Position numbers and translations under genes: made by a program
From: Oscillospiraceae bacterium
GTDB lineage: Bacteria > Bacillota > Clostridia > Oscillospirales > Ruminococcaceae
Direction: 5' to 3'
Length of the DNA: 44,552 nucleotides
Assembly (NCBI GenBank): GCA_017436125.1
Contig: JAFSDS010000004.1
Location: 1 to 44,552, forward strand
Part shown: in pieces, positions 25,092 to 34,334 of the stretch
Numbering within the stretch: position 1 is the first letter of the stretch
Layout: every line of letters begins with the position of its first letter
The notes under the pieces: model-generated
Seen by the model: the letters and a program-made list of their open reading frames with translations, nothing else
Database searches by the model: none
Told to the model about the DNA's origin: nothing

Positions 25092-26033
25092 TTACTGCAG
25101 TCTTGTTATCACAAGATGAGCGGAAACAGGTTCAGTTCCACCTGCGTTTGGCGTAAGAGTAAGTGCCGTGGCTGTTCCTTCGGGGTTGCGTACCGTGAGA
25201 ACGGAATCTGCAACAGAAGTTTCAATAAGGGCCGTTCCTACGATCTGGGATGTTCCCGTTGCACGGCCGACTACGGTATATGGGATTTCCGCTCCGTTAA
25301 GGGTAAGAACGAGCTGACCGGCTTCATCAGCACTTGCCTGAAAACTGACCTGATAAACACCTATATCGGGAAGTGTGAACGAAGAAGCAGTTGCTCTTAC
25401 AATACCGTCTCCGCTGTTGGGACCATCCTGAGGAAATTCAACATCCGAACCGGCAGCGATAGGTGCAGTGTTGTCGCCGGGCATAATTGCATAAAAATCT
25501 GCAAAACCAAGAACGGTTCCGGCCGGTCCCTGCGGTCCTTGCGGGCCAACCGGACCCTGAGCGCCGGTTTCACCGGCAGGTCCCTGCGGACCAACCGGTC
25601 CGGTCAAACCAATGGGACCCTGGGGTCCGGTAGCGCCCGTTGCGCCGATAGCTCCGGCAGGCCCCTGCTCACCCTGAGGTCCCTGAGGTCCTGCGGGTCC
25701 GGTCAAACCGATGGGACCCTGGGGTCCGGTGGCGCCCGTTGCACCAATAGCACCGGCGGGTCCCTGTTCGCCTTGAGGTCCCTGAGGACCCTGTGGACCT
25801 TGCGGTCCGACCGGACCCTGAGCACCGGCAATACCTTGCGGACCTTCCGGACCCACTGCTCCCGGAATACCTTGCGGACCTCTTGGACCAATAGGCCCCT
25901 GTGGGCCGGTGGCGCCGCCGCTTCCGCCGTTACTGCAGCAGCATGCAACATATGGTGCCGCGTATGGTCTATAGCGGTTAAATCCACCCTGAAAATCCAT
26001 ATCCTGATTTTCAGAGCATTTATATCTGTTCAT
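25092..26033 (-). CDS. Collagen-like triple-helix repeat protein
   Basis: 313 residues. A short N-terminal region (1-39) contains a CCC cluster. About 45 Gly-X-Y triplets (40-174) follow, rich in GPQ, GAT and GPI. A C-terminal beta domain of about 137 residues (from [11 protein letters not shown] to VITRLQ) has the pattern of BclA-type trimerising (TNF-like) heads of exosporium or surface filaments. There is no standard signal peptide, as in many spore-surface collagen-like proteins. AAGGAGG precedes the ATG. Likely role: a surface or spore-coat filament. I see no clear terminator before the T-box 2 promoter. Confidence 0.85.
   Translation of the reverse strand: MNRYKCSENQDMDFQGGFNRYRPYAAPYVACCCSNGGSGGATGPQGPIGPRGPQGIPGAVGPEGPQGIAGAQGPVGPQGPQGPQGPQGEQGPAGAIGATGATGPQGPIGLTGPAGPQGPQGEQGPAGAIGATGATGPQGPIGLTGPVGPQGPAGETGAQGPVGPQGPQGPAGTVLGFADFYAIMPGDNTAPIAAGSDVEFPQDGPNSGDGIVRATASSFTLPDIGVYQVSFQASADEAGQLVLTLNGAEIPYTVVGRATGTSQIVGTALIETSVADSVLTVRNPEGTATALTLTPNAGGTEPVSAHLVITRLQ
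25597..25794 (-). repeat. Two tandem 99-base repeats inside the collagen-like gene
   Basis: The stretch beginning GGTCCGGTCAAACC at 25597 recurs at 25696 with few changes, a period of 99 bases (33 residues, 11 Gly-X-Y triplets). Such in-frame duplication is the usual way the collagen region changes length between strains. Confidence 0.85.
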
Positions 26034-26132
26034 AAAACAACCTCCTTATCAAGATTGTATTACCATGATATGTTAAAGGCTAAAAACGGAAACAAAAAAT
26101 AAGATTAGATATAGTTTATAAAAATTCTCTTA

Positions 26133-26161
26133 TTGACACGAACAAAATAATGATATATTTT
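26133..26161 (+). promoter_or_regulatory. Promoter of the RNHCP gene
   Basis: TTGACA (26133-26138), 17-base spacer, TATTTT (26156-26161), 35 bases before the start codon. Confidence 0.6.
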
Positions 26162-26195
26162 ATAAATATAATATTTCGATAAACGGAGGACTCTT

Positions 26196-26621
26196 ATGAA
26201 CAGAGAAAATAAGAGAAAATCTTTTGAAAAAGGATACTATAAAACCCATGCCTGCAACGAAACTTTCGTATGTAAAAACTGCGGAAGAGAAGTTATCCCC
26301 GAAGGTGCAGGAAGCGACCACCGCAACCACTGCCCGAACTGTCTTTGCAGCGTTCATCTTGATAACGAGCCCGGCGACCGTGAAGCGGATTGCGGCGGCC
26401 TTATGGAACCTATCGCCGTATGGGTACGTAAAAACGGAGAATGGGCAATAATCCACCGCTGCCGTATCTGCGGAGCCATGAGCTCAAACCGTATTGCCGG
26501 AGACGATAATCCAATGAAGCTTATGTCCATAGCTATGAAGCCTCTTGCAAATCCTCCTTTCCCCATTGAGAGGATCGAAGAACTTACCAAAATGATGGGC
26601 GGCCAGGGAAGCCTTGAATAA
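26196..26621 (+). CDS. RNHCP-domain zinc protein
   Basis: 141 residues. Zinc-ribbon-like pairs are visible: FVCKNCGREV (near 24-33), the name-giving RNHCPNCLCSVH (near 43-54), DCGG (near 66) and HRCRICGAMSSNRI (near 87-100). It matches the RNHCP family, small zinc-binding proteins of unknown function in clostridia. CGGAGG precedes the ATG. It forms a single-gene unit with a promoter and a terminator. Confidence 0.88.
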   Translation: MNRENKRKSFEKGYYKTHACNETFVCKNCGREVIPEGAGSDHRNHCPNCLCSVHLDNEPGDREADCGGLMEPIAVWVRKNGEWAIIHRCRICGAMSSNRIAGDDNPMKLMSIAMKPLANPPFPIERIEELTKMMGGQGSLE

Positions 26622-26626
26622 CCAAA

Positions 26627-26657
26627 AAAAGCGGCGGAATTTTCCGCCGCTTTTATT
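26627..26657 (+). terminator. Rho-independent terminator
   Basis: Stem AAAAGCGGCGGA / TCCGCCGCTTTT with a short A/T loop. Confidence 0.9.
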
Positions 26658-26743
26658 TTAAAATTTTATAAAAAGTTATTTAAGAATTTGTTTCGGTATG
26701 ATAAAATATATTTTATGATAAAGGAAAGGAGGCTTTTTCCAAA

Positions 26744-27229
26744 ATGACTGAATATATAAGTGATCTTTCAAAACTTGATAAAGTTTTTGAGGAATATGAA
26801 AATCTGCCCGAAAACCTTATATCCGTTCTTCAAAAATCGCAGGAAATTTACGGCTTCCTTCCAAGGGATGTTATATATCATGTTGCAGAAAAACTCGGCG
26901 TAACACCGGCAAAAGTAATGGGCGTTGCAACATTTTATTCCCAGTTTAGACTTGAACCCATGGGAAAATATCTTGTTATGGCCTGCGGCGGAACTGCATG
27001 CCACGTTAACGGAAGCGAAAAAATAACAGCCGCAATTTCGGAATATCTCGGTATCAAAAGCGGAATGACCACACCTGACGGACTTTTTACTTTTGAAAAA
27101 GTTGCCTGTCTCGGATGCTGTTCCCTAGCTCCGGTGATTATGATAAACGGTGAAGCATACGGCAATCTTACGCAGGAAAAAGCCGTTGCGATACTTGAAA
27201 ACCTCCGGAAAAAGGAGGCGGAAAAATGA
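26744..27229 (+). CDS. NuoE/HndA-like [2Fe-2S] subunit of a bifurcating complex
   Basis: 161 residues. An N-terminal helical part is followed by a thioredoxin-like fold with the four cluster ligands C81, C86 (ACGGTACHV), C122 and C126 (ACLGCCSLAP). This is the 24-kDa NuoE family. Its stop overlaps the NuoF-like start in an ATGA. With the next two genes it makes a three-gene NuoE-NuoF-GltD set, the layout described for the Sporomusa-type Nfn (Stn) NAD(P)H:ferredoxin transhydrogenase. Confidence 0.9.
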   Translation: MTEYISDLSKLDKVFEEYENLPENLISVLQKSQEIYGFLPRDVIYHVAEKLGVTPAKVMGVATFYSQFRLEPMGKYLVMACGGTACHVNGSEKITAAISEYLGIKSGMTTPDGLFTFEKVACLGCCSLAPVIMINGEAYGNLTQEKAVAILENLRKKEAEK

Positions 27230-28974
27230 GGATAGTTATCGGTGAAGGTTCCTGCGGAATAGCCGCCGGAGCGCTCAAGGTACATAAAGCAATTGAAAGA
27301 CTTATCAAAGAAAAAAATTCTGTCGAACTCGGTATAACCGGTTGCATCGGAATGTGTTTTCTTGAGCCTATTGTTGATATTTACAGCGGAGAGAAACTTT
27401 TAAAAAGACTTGTAAAAGTAAGTGAAAACGATGCGGAAAGCATTGTTTCTGCGGCGGAAAGCGGCGATTTTTCCGCTGTTGAAAAGCTTTCTGTTTCAAA
27501 AGAGGACGAAAATTTTCTTGATTTACAGACGAGAATAGCTCTTCGCAACTGCGGAAAAACCGACCCCACCTCGATTGAAGATTATATAAAGCTCGGAGGT
27601 TACGAGGCGCTTAAAAAAGCACTTTCCATAGAACCCGAGAAAGTTATTGATGAAATAAAAACTTCCGGACTTGCCGGAAGGGGAGGCGCAGGTTTTCCAA
27701 CCTGGTTCAAATGGGACGCCGCAAGAAAAAACAAAGGTAAAAATAAATACCTCATCTGCAACGCAGATGAAGGCGACCCGGGCGCTTTTATGGATAGGGC
27801 GCTTATTGAATCCGATCCGCATACCCTTATCGAAGGAATGCTCATCGGTGCTTATGCCATAGGCGCATCGGAAATGATAGTATACGTTCGTGCGGAATAT
27901 CCACTTGCGGTAAAAAGGCTAGAAAATGCCGCAAAGCAGGCAGAAAAAGCCGGTTTTCTCGGTAAAAACATTCTCGGAACAGATTTTTCGTGCAGCCTTA
28001 GGATAAAAATGGGTGCCGGCGCATTCGTTTGCGGAGAAGAAACCGCGCTTATTGCTTCTCTTGAAGGTGAAAGGGGAATGCCAAAGTTAAAACCTCCGTT
28101 CCCGGCGCAGAAGGGTTTTAAGGATGAACCTTCAAATATAAACAACGTCGAAACTTTTGCAAACGTTGCATGGATAATAAAAAACGGCGGCGAGGAATTT
28201 GCAAAACTTGGAACGGAAAACAGTAAAGGCACAAAAGTTTTTGCCCTTACCGGAAAAGTAAACAGAAGCGGCCTTGTGGAAATTCCTATGGGAATGACCC
28301 TTCGGGATGTTATTTATAAAATCGGCGGCGGTATCAAAAACGGAAAAGGTTTTAAAGCCGTTCAGCTCGGCGGCCCTTCCGGCGGATGTATTCCGGAAAA
28401 ACTGCTTGATACGGTGATAGATTATAAAGAACTTTCCGCAACCGGGGCAATAATGGGTTCCGGCGGAATGGTCGTTATGGATGAAACCACCTGCATGGTA
28501 GGAATGGCAAAATTCTTTCTTGATTTTACCGCGGAGGAATCCTGCGGAAAATGCGTTCATTGCCGAATAGGCACAAAACGCATGCAGGAGATACTTACCC
28601 GCATTACCGAAGGAACAGGCAAACAAGAGGATATCGAAGCCCTCGAAAAACTTTGTGAAGCTATAAAAGACGGTGCGCTTTGCGGCCTTGGCCAGACAGC
28701 ACCCAATCCGGTGCTCACAACTTTGCGCTATTTCCGCAATGAATACGAAGAACATATTTTTGAGCACCGCTGTGCCGCAAAGGAATGCCAAAGCCTTATA
28801 AAATACGAAATTATTGCAGAAAAATGCCGGGGCTGTACTCTCTGTGCAAAGAACTGTCCTGCAAAAGCAATATCCGGAGAAGTCAAAAAAGCGCATATCA
28901 TAGATCAAAATATCTGCGTAAAATGCGGTGCGTGCTCAAAAGTCTGCCGCTTTGGCGCAGTGAGCATTGAATAG
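27226..28974 (+). CDS. NuoF/HndC-like NADH- and FMN-binding subunit with ferredoxin tail
   Basis: 582 residues. An N-terminal thioredoxin-like part holds a partial cluster motif (GSCGIAAGA and GCIGMCFLEP; three Cys rather than four). The NuoF core has GLAGRGGAGFPTWFKW (FMN/NADH) and GDPGAFMDR. The 4Fe-4S site is at ESCGKCVHCRIGT plus LCGLGQTAPNP. Two C-terminal ferredoxin motifs close the protein: CRGCTLCAKNCP and CVKCGACSKVCR. In bifurcating hydrogenases and Stn-type transhydrogenases this subunit holds the flavin that splits or merges electrons between NAD(H) and ferredoxin. FPTW replaces the more usual FPTG. Confidence 0.92.
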   Translation: MRIVIGEGSCGIAAGALKVHKAIERLIKEKNSVELGITGCIGMCFLEPIVDIYSGEKLLKRLVKVSENDAESIVSAAESGDFSAVEKLSVSKEDENFLDLQTRIALRNCGKTDPTSIEDYIKLGGYEALKKALSIEPEKVIDEIKTSGLAGRGGAGFPTWFKWDAARKNKGKNKYLICNADEGDPGAFMDRALIESDPHTLIEGMLIGAYAIGASEMIVYVRAEYPLAVKRLENAAKQAEKAGFLGKNILGTDFSCSLRIKMGAGAFVCGEETALIASLEGERGMPKLKPPFPAQKGFKDEPSNINNVETFANVAWIIKNGGEEFAKLGTENSKGTKVFALTGKVNRSGLVEIPMGMTLRDVIYKIGGGIKNGKGFKAVQLGGPSGGCIPEKLLDTVIDYKELSATGAIMGSGGMVVMDETTCMVGMAKFFLDFTAEESCGKCVHCRIGTKRMQEILTRITEGTGKQEDIEALEKLCEAIKDGALCGLGQTAPNPVLTTLRYFRNEYEEHIFEHRCAAKECQSLIKYEIIAEKCRGCTLCAKNCPAKAISGEVKKAHIIDQNICVKCGACSKVCRFGAVSIE

Positions 28975-28989
28975 AAAGGAGGCGGCGCT

Positions 28990-31020
28990 ATGGATGAAAT
29001 AAAAATAATTCTTGACGGAAAAGAAATCATCGGCAAAAACGGAGAAACGATACTCAATATCGCCGCCGAAAACGGGATAGAAATACCGAATCTTTGCAAC
29101 AGCAAAAAACTTCGTCCTTTCGGAGCATGCGGAGTATGCCTTGCAGAAGTTGAAGGCAATCCAAAACTTGTTCGCACCTGTTCCGCTTTAGCAAAGGACG
29201 GAATGGTCATTCGTACCGATACAAACCGCGTTATAAGAGCAAGAAAAACAGCTCTTGAGCTTATGATGAGCGACCACGAAGGGGACTGTGTCGGTCCATG
29301 CTCTCTTAACTGTCCTGCGCATACGAATGTTCAGGGATATCTTAAAGAAATAGCCGGAGGAAACTACAGCAAAGCGGTGGAAATAATAAAGGAAAAAATA
29401 CCGATTCCCGCATCAATAGGGAGAATATGTCCCCATCCATGCGAGGCAAAATGCCGCAGAAAACTTGTTGAAGAACCGCTTTCAATCGCTTATTTAAAGG
29501 CTTTTGCAGCAGACAATGATCTTGCTTCAAACGAACCTTTTGTTCCGAAAATCAATAGCAAAAGCGGAAAAAAGGCCGCAATAATCGGCGGAGGCCCTGC
29601 CGGGCTTGCGGCGGCATACCGCCTTTGTCTTTCCGGCCATGATGTAACAGTTTTTGATGCTATGCCGGAAATGGGAGGTATGCTCCGTTACGGCATTCCG
29701 GAATACCGCCTGCCAAAAGCTGTTATTGCAAAAGAAATAAAGAACATCGAAAAACTCGGTGTGACAATGAAAAATGGCGTTAAAATCGGAAAAGACATTA
29801 CACTTGACGATATCAGAAAAGAATTTGATGCGGTGCTTATCGCAATAGGCGCATGGAGTGACTGGAACATAGGATGTCCGGGAGAAAAACTTTCCGGCGT
29901 TATGAGCGGAATTGAATTTCTTCGTAATGTAAATATGGGCATCATTCCGGAAATAGGCGAAAAAGTTGCCGTAATAGGCGGCGGAAATACCGCAATGGAT
30001 GCCTGCCGCACCGCTGTAAGATGCGGCGCAAAGGAAGTTTATGTTGTTTACAGAAGAACGAGGGCAGAAGCTCCCGCAGAAGATACGGAAATCGAAGAAG
30101 CCATTGAAGAGGGCGTTATTTTTAAATTCCTCACAAATCCCGCGGAGATAATCGGAGAAGAGGGAAAAGTAACGGCTGTAAAGCTTCAGGTAATGGAACT
30201 TGGCGAACCGGATGCTTCCGGAAGAAGAAAACCCGTACCGGTGGAAGGAAAATATGAGATGCTCAAAGTGGATTCCATAATTTCTGCCATAGGACAGAAA
30301 TGTGATATATCCGGTTTTGAGGATATCGAACTTACGCCTAAAGGTACTGTTTTTGCGGAAAGGAACAGCGGCGCCACCAACATTGAAGGTGTTTTTGCTG
30401 CGGGAGATGCAACAAACAAAGGCGCATCAATAGCTATTGAAGCCATTGCCGAAGGCAACCTTGCGGCAAAAGCTATGGACGCATATCTTAACGGAGTGCC
30501 TTTTGATTTCCGTGAAAAAGTTTATTCCGAAAGGGTGCTCACGGAAAAGGATTTTTCCGAAAAGGAAAGAATACCGCGCATAAAAATGTCGAAAAAATCA
30601 CCCGAAGCAAGAAAAAATAGCTTTGACGAAGTGATAAACGGCTTTGATGAGCAGGACGCAAGAAATGAGGCAAAACGCTGTCTTGAATGCGGATGTCATG
30701 ATTATCCGGAATGCAAACTGATACGTTACGCGAATAAAAACCGCGTAGATATGCGAAAATTCAAAGGTATAAAGCATAATAGCTTTACAGAAAAGGAGCT
30801 TGTATCAATTGAACGTGACCAGGGAAAATGCATCCTTTGCGGCCTTTGTGTAAGGGTATGCGACGAGGATGTTGGCAAAGGTTTACTCGGATTTCGGGGA
30901 AGAGGTTTTAAAACAGCAATAAAGCCGGAGTTTGAAAACAGAGCGGATATTGAACAATGCATCGGCTGTCATAAATGTGCCGATATATGTCCCACAGGTG
31001 CTTTGAAAATTATAAAATAA
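28990..31020 (+). CDS. GltD/NfnB-like flavoprotein with NuoG-type head and ferredoxin tail (StnC-like)
   Basis: 676 residues. An N-terminal [2Fe-2S] domain has CNSKKLRPFGACGVC and a following Cys (RTCS). A GltD-type region starts at GDCVGPCSLNCPAH, with CPHPCEAKCRR and two Rossmann motifs: IIGGGPAGLAAAYR (FAD) and VIGGGNTAMDACR (NADPH). The GDATNKGASIAIEAIAEG motif near 470 binds FAD. C-terminal clusters are CILCGLCVRVC and CIGCHKCADICP. The fusion fits the StnC subunit of Sporomusa-type Nfn, linking NADPH to NADH and ferredoxin. No hydrogenase catalytic subunit follows, which argues against a bifurcating hydrogenase. AAAGGAGG precedes the ATG. Confidence 0.9.
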   Translation: MDEIKIILDGKEIIGKNGETILNIAAENGIEIPNLCNSKKLRPFGACGVCLAEVEGNPKLVRTCSALAKDGMVIRTDTNRVIRARKTALELMMSDHEGDCVGPCSLNCPAHTNVQGYLKEIAGGNYSKAVEIIKEKIPIPASIGRICPHPCEAKCRRKLVEEPLSIAYLKAFAADNDLASNEPFVPKINSKSGKKAAIIGGGPAGLAAAYRLCLSGHDVTVFDAMPEMGGMLRYGIPEYRLPKAVIAKEIKNIEKLGVTMKNGVKIGKDITLDDIRKEFDAVLIAIGAWSDWNIGCPGEKLSGVMSGIEFLRNVNMGIIPEIGEKVAVIGGGNTAMDACRTAVRCGAKEVYVVYRRTRAEAPAEDTEIEEAIEEGVIFKFLTNPAEIIGEEGKVTAVKLQVMELGEPDASGRRKPVPVEGKYEMLKVDSIISAIGQKCDISGFEDIELTPKGTVFAERNSGATNIEGVFAAGDATNKGASIAIEAIAEGNLAAKAMDAYLNGVPFDFREKVYSERVLTEKDFSEKERIPRIKMSKKSPEARKNSFDEVINGFDEQDARNEAKRCLECGCHDYPECKLIRYANKNRVDMRKFKGIKHNSFTEKELVSIERDQGKCILCGLCVRVCDEDVGKGLLGFRGRGFKTAIKPEFENRADIEQCIGCHKCADICPTGALKIIK

Positions 31021-31044
31021 AAAAAGCCGCACGAAAAACGTGCG
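31021..31044. terminator. Bidirectional terminator
   Basis: Stem AAAGCCGCACG / CGTGCGGCTTT with an AAAAA loop and flanking A and T runs, between convergent genes. Confidence 0.88.
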
Positions 31045-31062
31045 GCTTTTTTGCTTTTTTAA

Positions 31063-31614
31063 TTATTCTGCGTAAACGGGTTTATCAAGATGGAAGCCGT
31101 TATACTTTTTATAGAACCTCCACATATGGAGCATGAGCATTGCCTCGCAGTAAAGGTCTATTGCAAGGAAGATAAAGGAAGGGATTCCGTGGATGCCCAT
31201 TGCGTGGGAAAGAAGTTCGATGGAAGTTGCGATAATGTCGATCCACATATGGGTGATAAAGTGGTGGGACATATGATGGTCACTGGCTTCGTTTGCGTAT
31301 TTTGCATAGTTGGTGCACATGAGATAAAGCAAAACGCAGAAAGCTGCTTTAGGAAGAAGTTCAACGAGATGATCCAGTTCAGCCCAAAGCATGATAAAGC
31401 AGGAAGTGGTGCAGACCATGGAAGTCATGATTGAAAGGGTAAATCCGCCGGTTTCACGGTGGAGAAGATAAAGGCCGGCAGTGATAAGAACAAATCCGGC
31501 AAAGTCAAGAAGAACGCCGACTTCGCTCCAAATGAGTTCAAGCGGCGCAAGCATAAGGCACATACCGAAGATTATCGGAAGAGTACCCTGAAGTCTGAGT
31601 TGGTCTTTTTTCAT
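31063..31614 (-). CDS. Membrane protein, unknown function
   Basis: 183 residues with about five hydrophobic segments (near 12-30, 33-50, 58-78, 85-100 and 145-165). A His-rich stretch NEASDHHMSHHFITHMW lies near 107-123. The hydrophobic segments and a good A/G-rich start region support a real gene. I do not recognise the family; the His cluster may bind a metal, which is inference. It is a single-gene unit. Confidence 0.7.
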   Translation of the reverse strand: MKKDQLRLQGTLPIIFGMCLMLAPLELIWSEVGVLLDFAGFVLITAGLYLLHRETGGFTLSIMTSMVCTTSCFIMLWAELDHLVELLPKAAFCVLLYLMCTNYAKYANEASDHHMSHHFITHMWIDIIATSIELLSHAMGIHGIPSFIFLAIDLYCEAMLMLHMWRFYKKYNGFHLDKPVYAE

Positions 31615-31767
31615 TTTATAATAATCCCCCTAAAACTCTTTTGTTAAGTTCAACAAAAAGTGCTTCTATATTTATAACATTAAGTACGAAAAAAAGCAAC
31701 ATCTTTTGTAAAAATAAATCGAATTGCATTTTAATATGTAAATATATTTATAAAAAAGTACTCACTA

Positions 31768-31796
31768 TTGAAAAAAACAGAAAAATAATATATAAT
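31768..31796 (+). promoter_or_regulatory. Promoter of the ABC-F gene
   Basis: TTGAAA (31768-31773), 17-base spacer, TATAAT (31791-31796), followed by AGGAGG at 31816-31821. Apart from this, the gap 31615-31824 shows nothing. Confidence 0.75.
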
Positions 31797-31833
31797 ATTA
31801 TGGACTTTTGCAGAAAGGAGGGTTTTGCCCGCT

Positions 31834-33738
31834 ATGATCATCGACATGAACGGAATTTCAAAAAGCTTTGGGGCAAAAACTGTCCTTACTGACCTTAATT
31901 TAAAAATAGAAGACCATGACCGCATCGGCCTTATCGGCGAAAACGGTGCAGGAAAATCAACGCTTCTTAACATAATTATAGGCGACCTTGAATATGATAC
32001 CGGAACTTTTGCTAAAGGAACCGGAAAAAGAATAGGTTTTCTTCGCCAGGACAGCGGTCTTGCCCTTGGCGGAACAATTATTTCCGAAATGCGTTCTGTT
32101 TTTTCTTCCGTGCTCAAGGCGGAAGAAAAAATGCATGAACTTGAGCATCGTATGGCTCTTCTTGAGCACGATACAAAAGAGTACCATGAGCTTCTTGCGG
32201 AATATGAGCAGGAAAAAAACTTTTTTGAAGCAAACGACGGATACAATGTTTCCGTAAAAATAAACACTATTCTTACCGGTATGGGCTTCAGCACATTCGA
32301 TCCGGAAACCCCGGTTGAAAGACTTTCCGGAGGAGAAAGAACAAGACTTGCCCTTGCAAAACTCCTTCTTGAAGATCCGGATCTTCTTATGCTTGACGAA
32401 CCGACGAACCACCTTGATTTTAAAACTCTTACATGGCTCGAAGACTATCTTTCTTCCTATAAAGGCGCAATCCTCACCGTTTCCCATGACCGATATTTTC
32501 TTGATAAACTTGTAAATATCGTCTGTGAAGTCGAAAATAAAACCCTTGTTCGCTATAATGCGGGATATACAAAATATCTTGATTTAAAAGCGGCCAGACT
32601 TGCAAGAATGCAGAAAGAATATGACCGCCAGATGCGTGAAATCGCCGAACTGGAGGATTTTATTGCAAGAAACAAAGTCCGCGCATCTACCACCAAAAGA
32701 GCCCAGGCGCGCGAAAAAGAGATAGAGCATATGGAGATAAAGGAACGTCCTACTCCGCCGCCAAAGCCGCCAAAGTTCCGTTTTGGATATGAACGTGAGC
32801 CGGTCAAAGATGTGCTTTTTGTAAAAAATCTTCGACTTGAGGTGGGCGAGGGAAGAGAACGCAAGCTTCTTAACCCTTCCGTTGATCTTGAAGTTCGCCG
32901 AGGAGAAAAAATCGCCCTCGTCGGTATGAACGGAGTTGGAAAAAGTACTTTTATTAAAACCCTTCTCGGAATTCTGCCCCATGACGGTGGAGTTATCGAA
33001 TGGGGCCGCAATGTCCGCACCGGCTACTATGATCAGCATAACAGCTATCTCACAGGCTCCAAAACGATGCTTGATGAAATGTGGGATATGTTCCCCCGTT
33101 CCGACGAACTGACTTTACGCACCGCTCTGGGCCGCGCAAGACTTACCGGGGATAATGTATTCAAGCGTATTGATGTTCTTTCCGGCGGAGAAAAAGCAAG
33201 GCTCAGTTTTGCGGCGCTTACCCTTAAAGACGCAAACGTTCTTCTTCTTGACGAACCGACAAACCATATGGATATCGCCTGCAAAGAAGCGCTGGACGAG
33301 GCTCTTCGCGAATATACAGGAACCATAATCATGGTAAGCCATGACAGGTATCTCCTTAACCGTGTTCCAACCAAAATTATTGAGATGTTCCCGGATCATC
33401 TTTCCAGTTATGAGGGCGGATATGACGACTATATGCGCCTTAAAGAGGAGATAGCAGCACCGGTTAAAGAGGAAAAGAAGCCTTCTGTAAATGAAACGGT
33501 ATATTACCGCTCAAAACAGCAGAAGAGCGAGGATGCAAAACGCCGTAACCGTCTTAAAGCTGTAGAAAAAGAGATTTCTGATTGCGACGAGCGCCTTGCG
33601 GAAATCGAAACAGATATGGCGGATCCGGCAACCTGTGCCGATTATGAAAAAATGGCCGCCCTTTGTGCGGAAATGGAAGAGATCAAAAACCGCCAGAACG
33701 ATCTTATGGATGAATGGGCAGAACTTTCGGAGGATTGA
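31834..33738 (+). CDS. ABC-F family ATPase (ribosome-associated)
   Basis: 634 residues from the ATG at 31834; a TTG 9 bases upstream is a less likely start. Two ABC cassettes lie in one chain with no membrane segments. The first has GENGAGKST, LSGGERTRLALAKLL and LLMLDEPTNHLD. A charged linker (P-site tRNA-interacting region) covers about 235-300. The second cassette has GMNGVGKST, LSGGEKARLSFAAL and LLLDEPTNHMD. A C-terminal coiled coil (about 560-632) resembles the YdiF/Uup group. Members act on stalled ribosomes, and some protect against antibiotics; which applies here cannot be told. It is followed after 2 bases by a small membrane protein gene. Confidence 0.93.
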   Translation: MIIDMNGISKSFGAKTVLTDLNLKIEDHDRIGLIGENGAGKSTLLNIIIGDLEYDTGTFAKGTGKRIGFLRQDSGLALGGTIISEMRSVFSSVLKAEEKMHELEHRMALLEHDTKEYHELLAEYEQEKNFFEANDGYNVSVKINTILTGMGFSTFDPETPVERLSGGERTRLALAKLLLEDPDLLMLDEPTNHLDFKTLTWLEDYLSSYKGAILTVSHDRYFLDKLVNIVCEVENKTLVRYNAGYTKYLDLKAARLARMQKEYDRQMREIAELEDFIARNKVRASTTKRAQAREKEIEHMEIKERPTPPPKPPKFRFGYEREPVKDVLFVKNLRLEVGEGRERKLLNPSVDLEVRRGEKIALVGMNGVGKSTFIKTLLGILPHDGGVIEWGRNVRTGYYDQHNSYLTGSKTMLDEMWDMFPRSDELTLRTALGRARLTGDNVFKRIDVLSGGEKARLSFAALTLKDANVLLLDEPTNHMDIACKEALDEALREYTGTIIMVSHDRYLLNRVPTKIIEMFPDHLSSYEGGYDDYMRLKEEIAAPVKEEKKPSVNETVYYRSKQQKSEDAKRRNRLKAVEKEISDCDERLAEIETDMADPATCADYEKMAALCAEMEEIKNRQNDLMDEWAELSED

Positions 33739-33740
33739 GC

Positions 33741-33920
33741 ATGGAAATTGAAGTTATTTTAATGATCGCATCCTTCCTTTGCGGTGCATTTGGAATGGCC
33801 CTTGCAAAAAAAGCAAAGGAAAAATCAAGCTATCCTTATCTTATTGCGTCTTTTGCGGCCGCAGTGCTCACTTTTGCCGGATTGGTTGCTGCCGTTGTTT
33901 TTACATTTATCGTTAAATAA
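33741..33920 (+). CDS. Small two-helix membrane protein
   Basis: 59 residues starting 2 bases after the ABC-F stop. Two hydrophobic helices (about 3-21 and 33-57) are joined by a Lys-rich turn (KKAKEKSSYP). Its position suggests translational coupling to the ABC-F gene. No family is recognised. Confidence 0.65.
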   Translation: MEIEVILMIASFLCGAFGMALAKKAKEKSSYPYLIASFAAAVLTFAGLVAAVVFTFIVK

Positions 33921-33940
33921 AAACATTATATTTAAGCCAA

Positions 33941-33981
33941 AAAACAAGTGACAAGGTTAAAACCTTGTCACTTGTTTTTGC
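33941..33981 (+). terminator. Rho-independent terminator
   Basis: Long stem AAAACAAGTGACAAGGTT / AACCTTGTCACTTGTTTT, then T residues. Confidence 0.92.
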
Positions 33982-33993
33982 TTTAATTATAAA

Positions 33994-34021
33994 TAAAAAG
34001 CCCTTCGCAAAAGCGAAGGGC
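33994..34021 (-). terminator. Rho-independent terminator of the small HTH gene
   Basis: On the - strand GCCCTTCGC / GCGAAGGGC with a TTTT loop, followed by a T run. Confidence 0.88.
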
Positions 34022-34032
34022 AGTTTTATATC

Positions 34033-34206
34033 TTATTCAACAACTGCGTAGCAGCAGCGAACAGGGGAATAGATTTTTTCTTCTGCTTTAAGCTCTTTGA
34101 TTGCTTTGGAAACAGCGTCTTTGTCTTCACCGAGTGCAGCTGCAATTTCGCCGGGGCGAAGGGGTTTTTCTGCATTTTTAAGGACTTCAAGGATTCTTTC
34201 TTTCAT
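34033..34206 (-). CDS. Small winged-helix DNA-binding protein
   Basis: 57 residues from the ATG at 34206 (AAAGGAG upstream). It is almost wholly one winged helix: MKERILEVLKNAEKPLRPGE, IAAALGEDKDAVSKAIKELKAE (recognition helix), and a wing ending SPVRCCYAVVE. Small clostridial regulators of this shape are common. Targets are unknown. Confidence 0.8.
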   Translation of the reverse strand: MKERILEVLKNAEKPLRPGEIAAALGEDKDAVSKAIKELKAEEKIYSPVRCCYAVVE

Positions 34207-34334
34207 AATATATAATCTCCTTTCAAATATAACCATCAATTACTAAATAGGAATTGATATCATTTATTATGGTTTTATTATATACTATATTTTTTCGTTT
34301 GTCTATAGAAAAATGCAAATTTTTTATAATTATT

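Noticed and set aside
26045-26090. Sporulation sigma-K type promoter (CATATCAT) before the collagen-like gene
   Set aside because: A -10 like match is present but no acceptable -35 at the right distance, so it is not called.
25116-26102. 328-codon + strand frame rich in Arg, Ser and Thr opposite the collagen-like gene
   Set aside because: It is the antisense image of Gly-X-Y repeats and has no ribosome site.
31063-31614. Lysoplasmalogenase or haemolysin III-like family for the His-rich membrane protein
   Set aside because: The His cluster is in one loop and the helix pattern does not clearly match those families.
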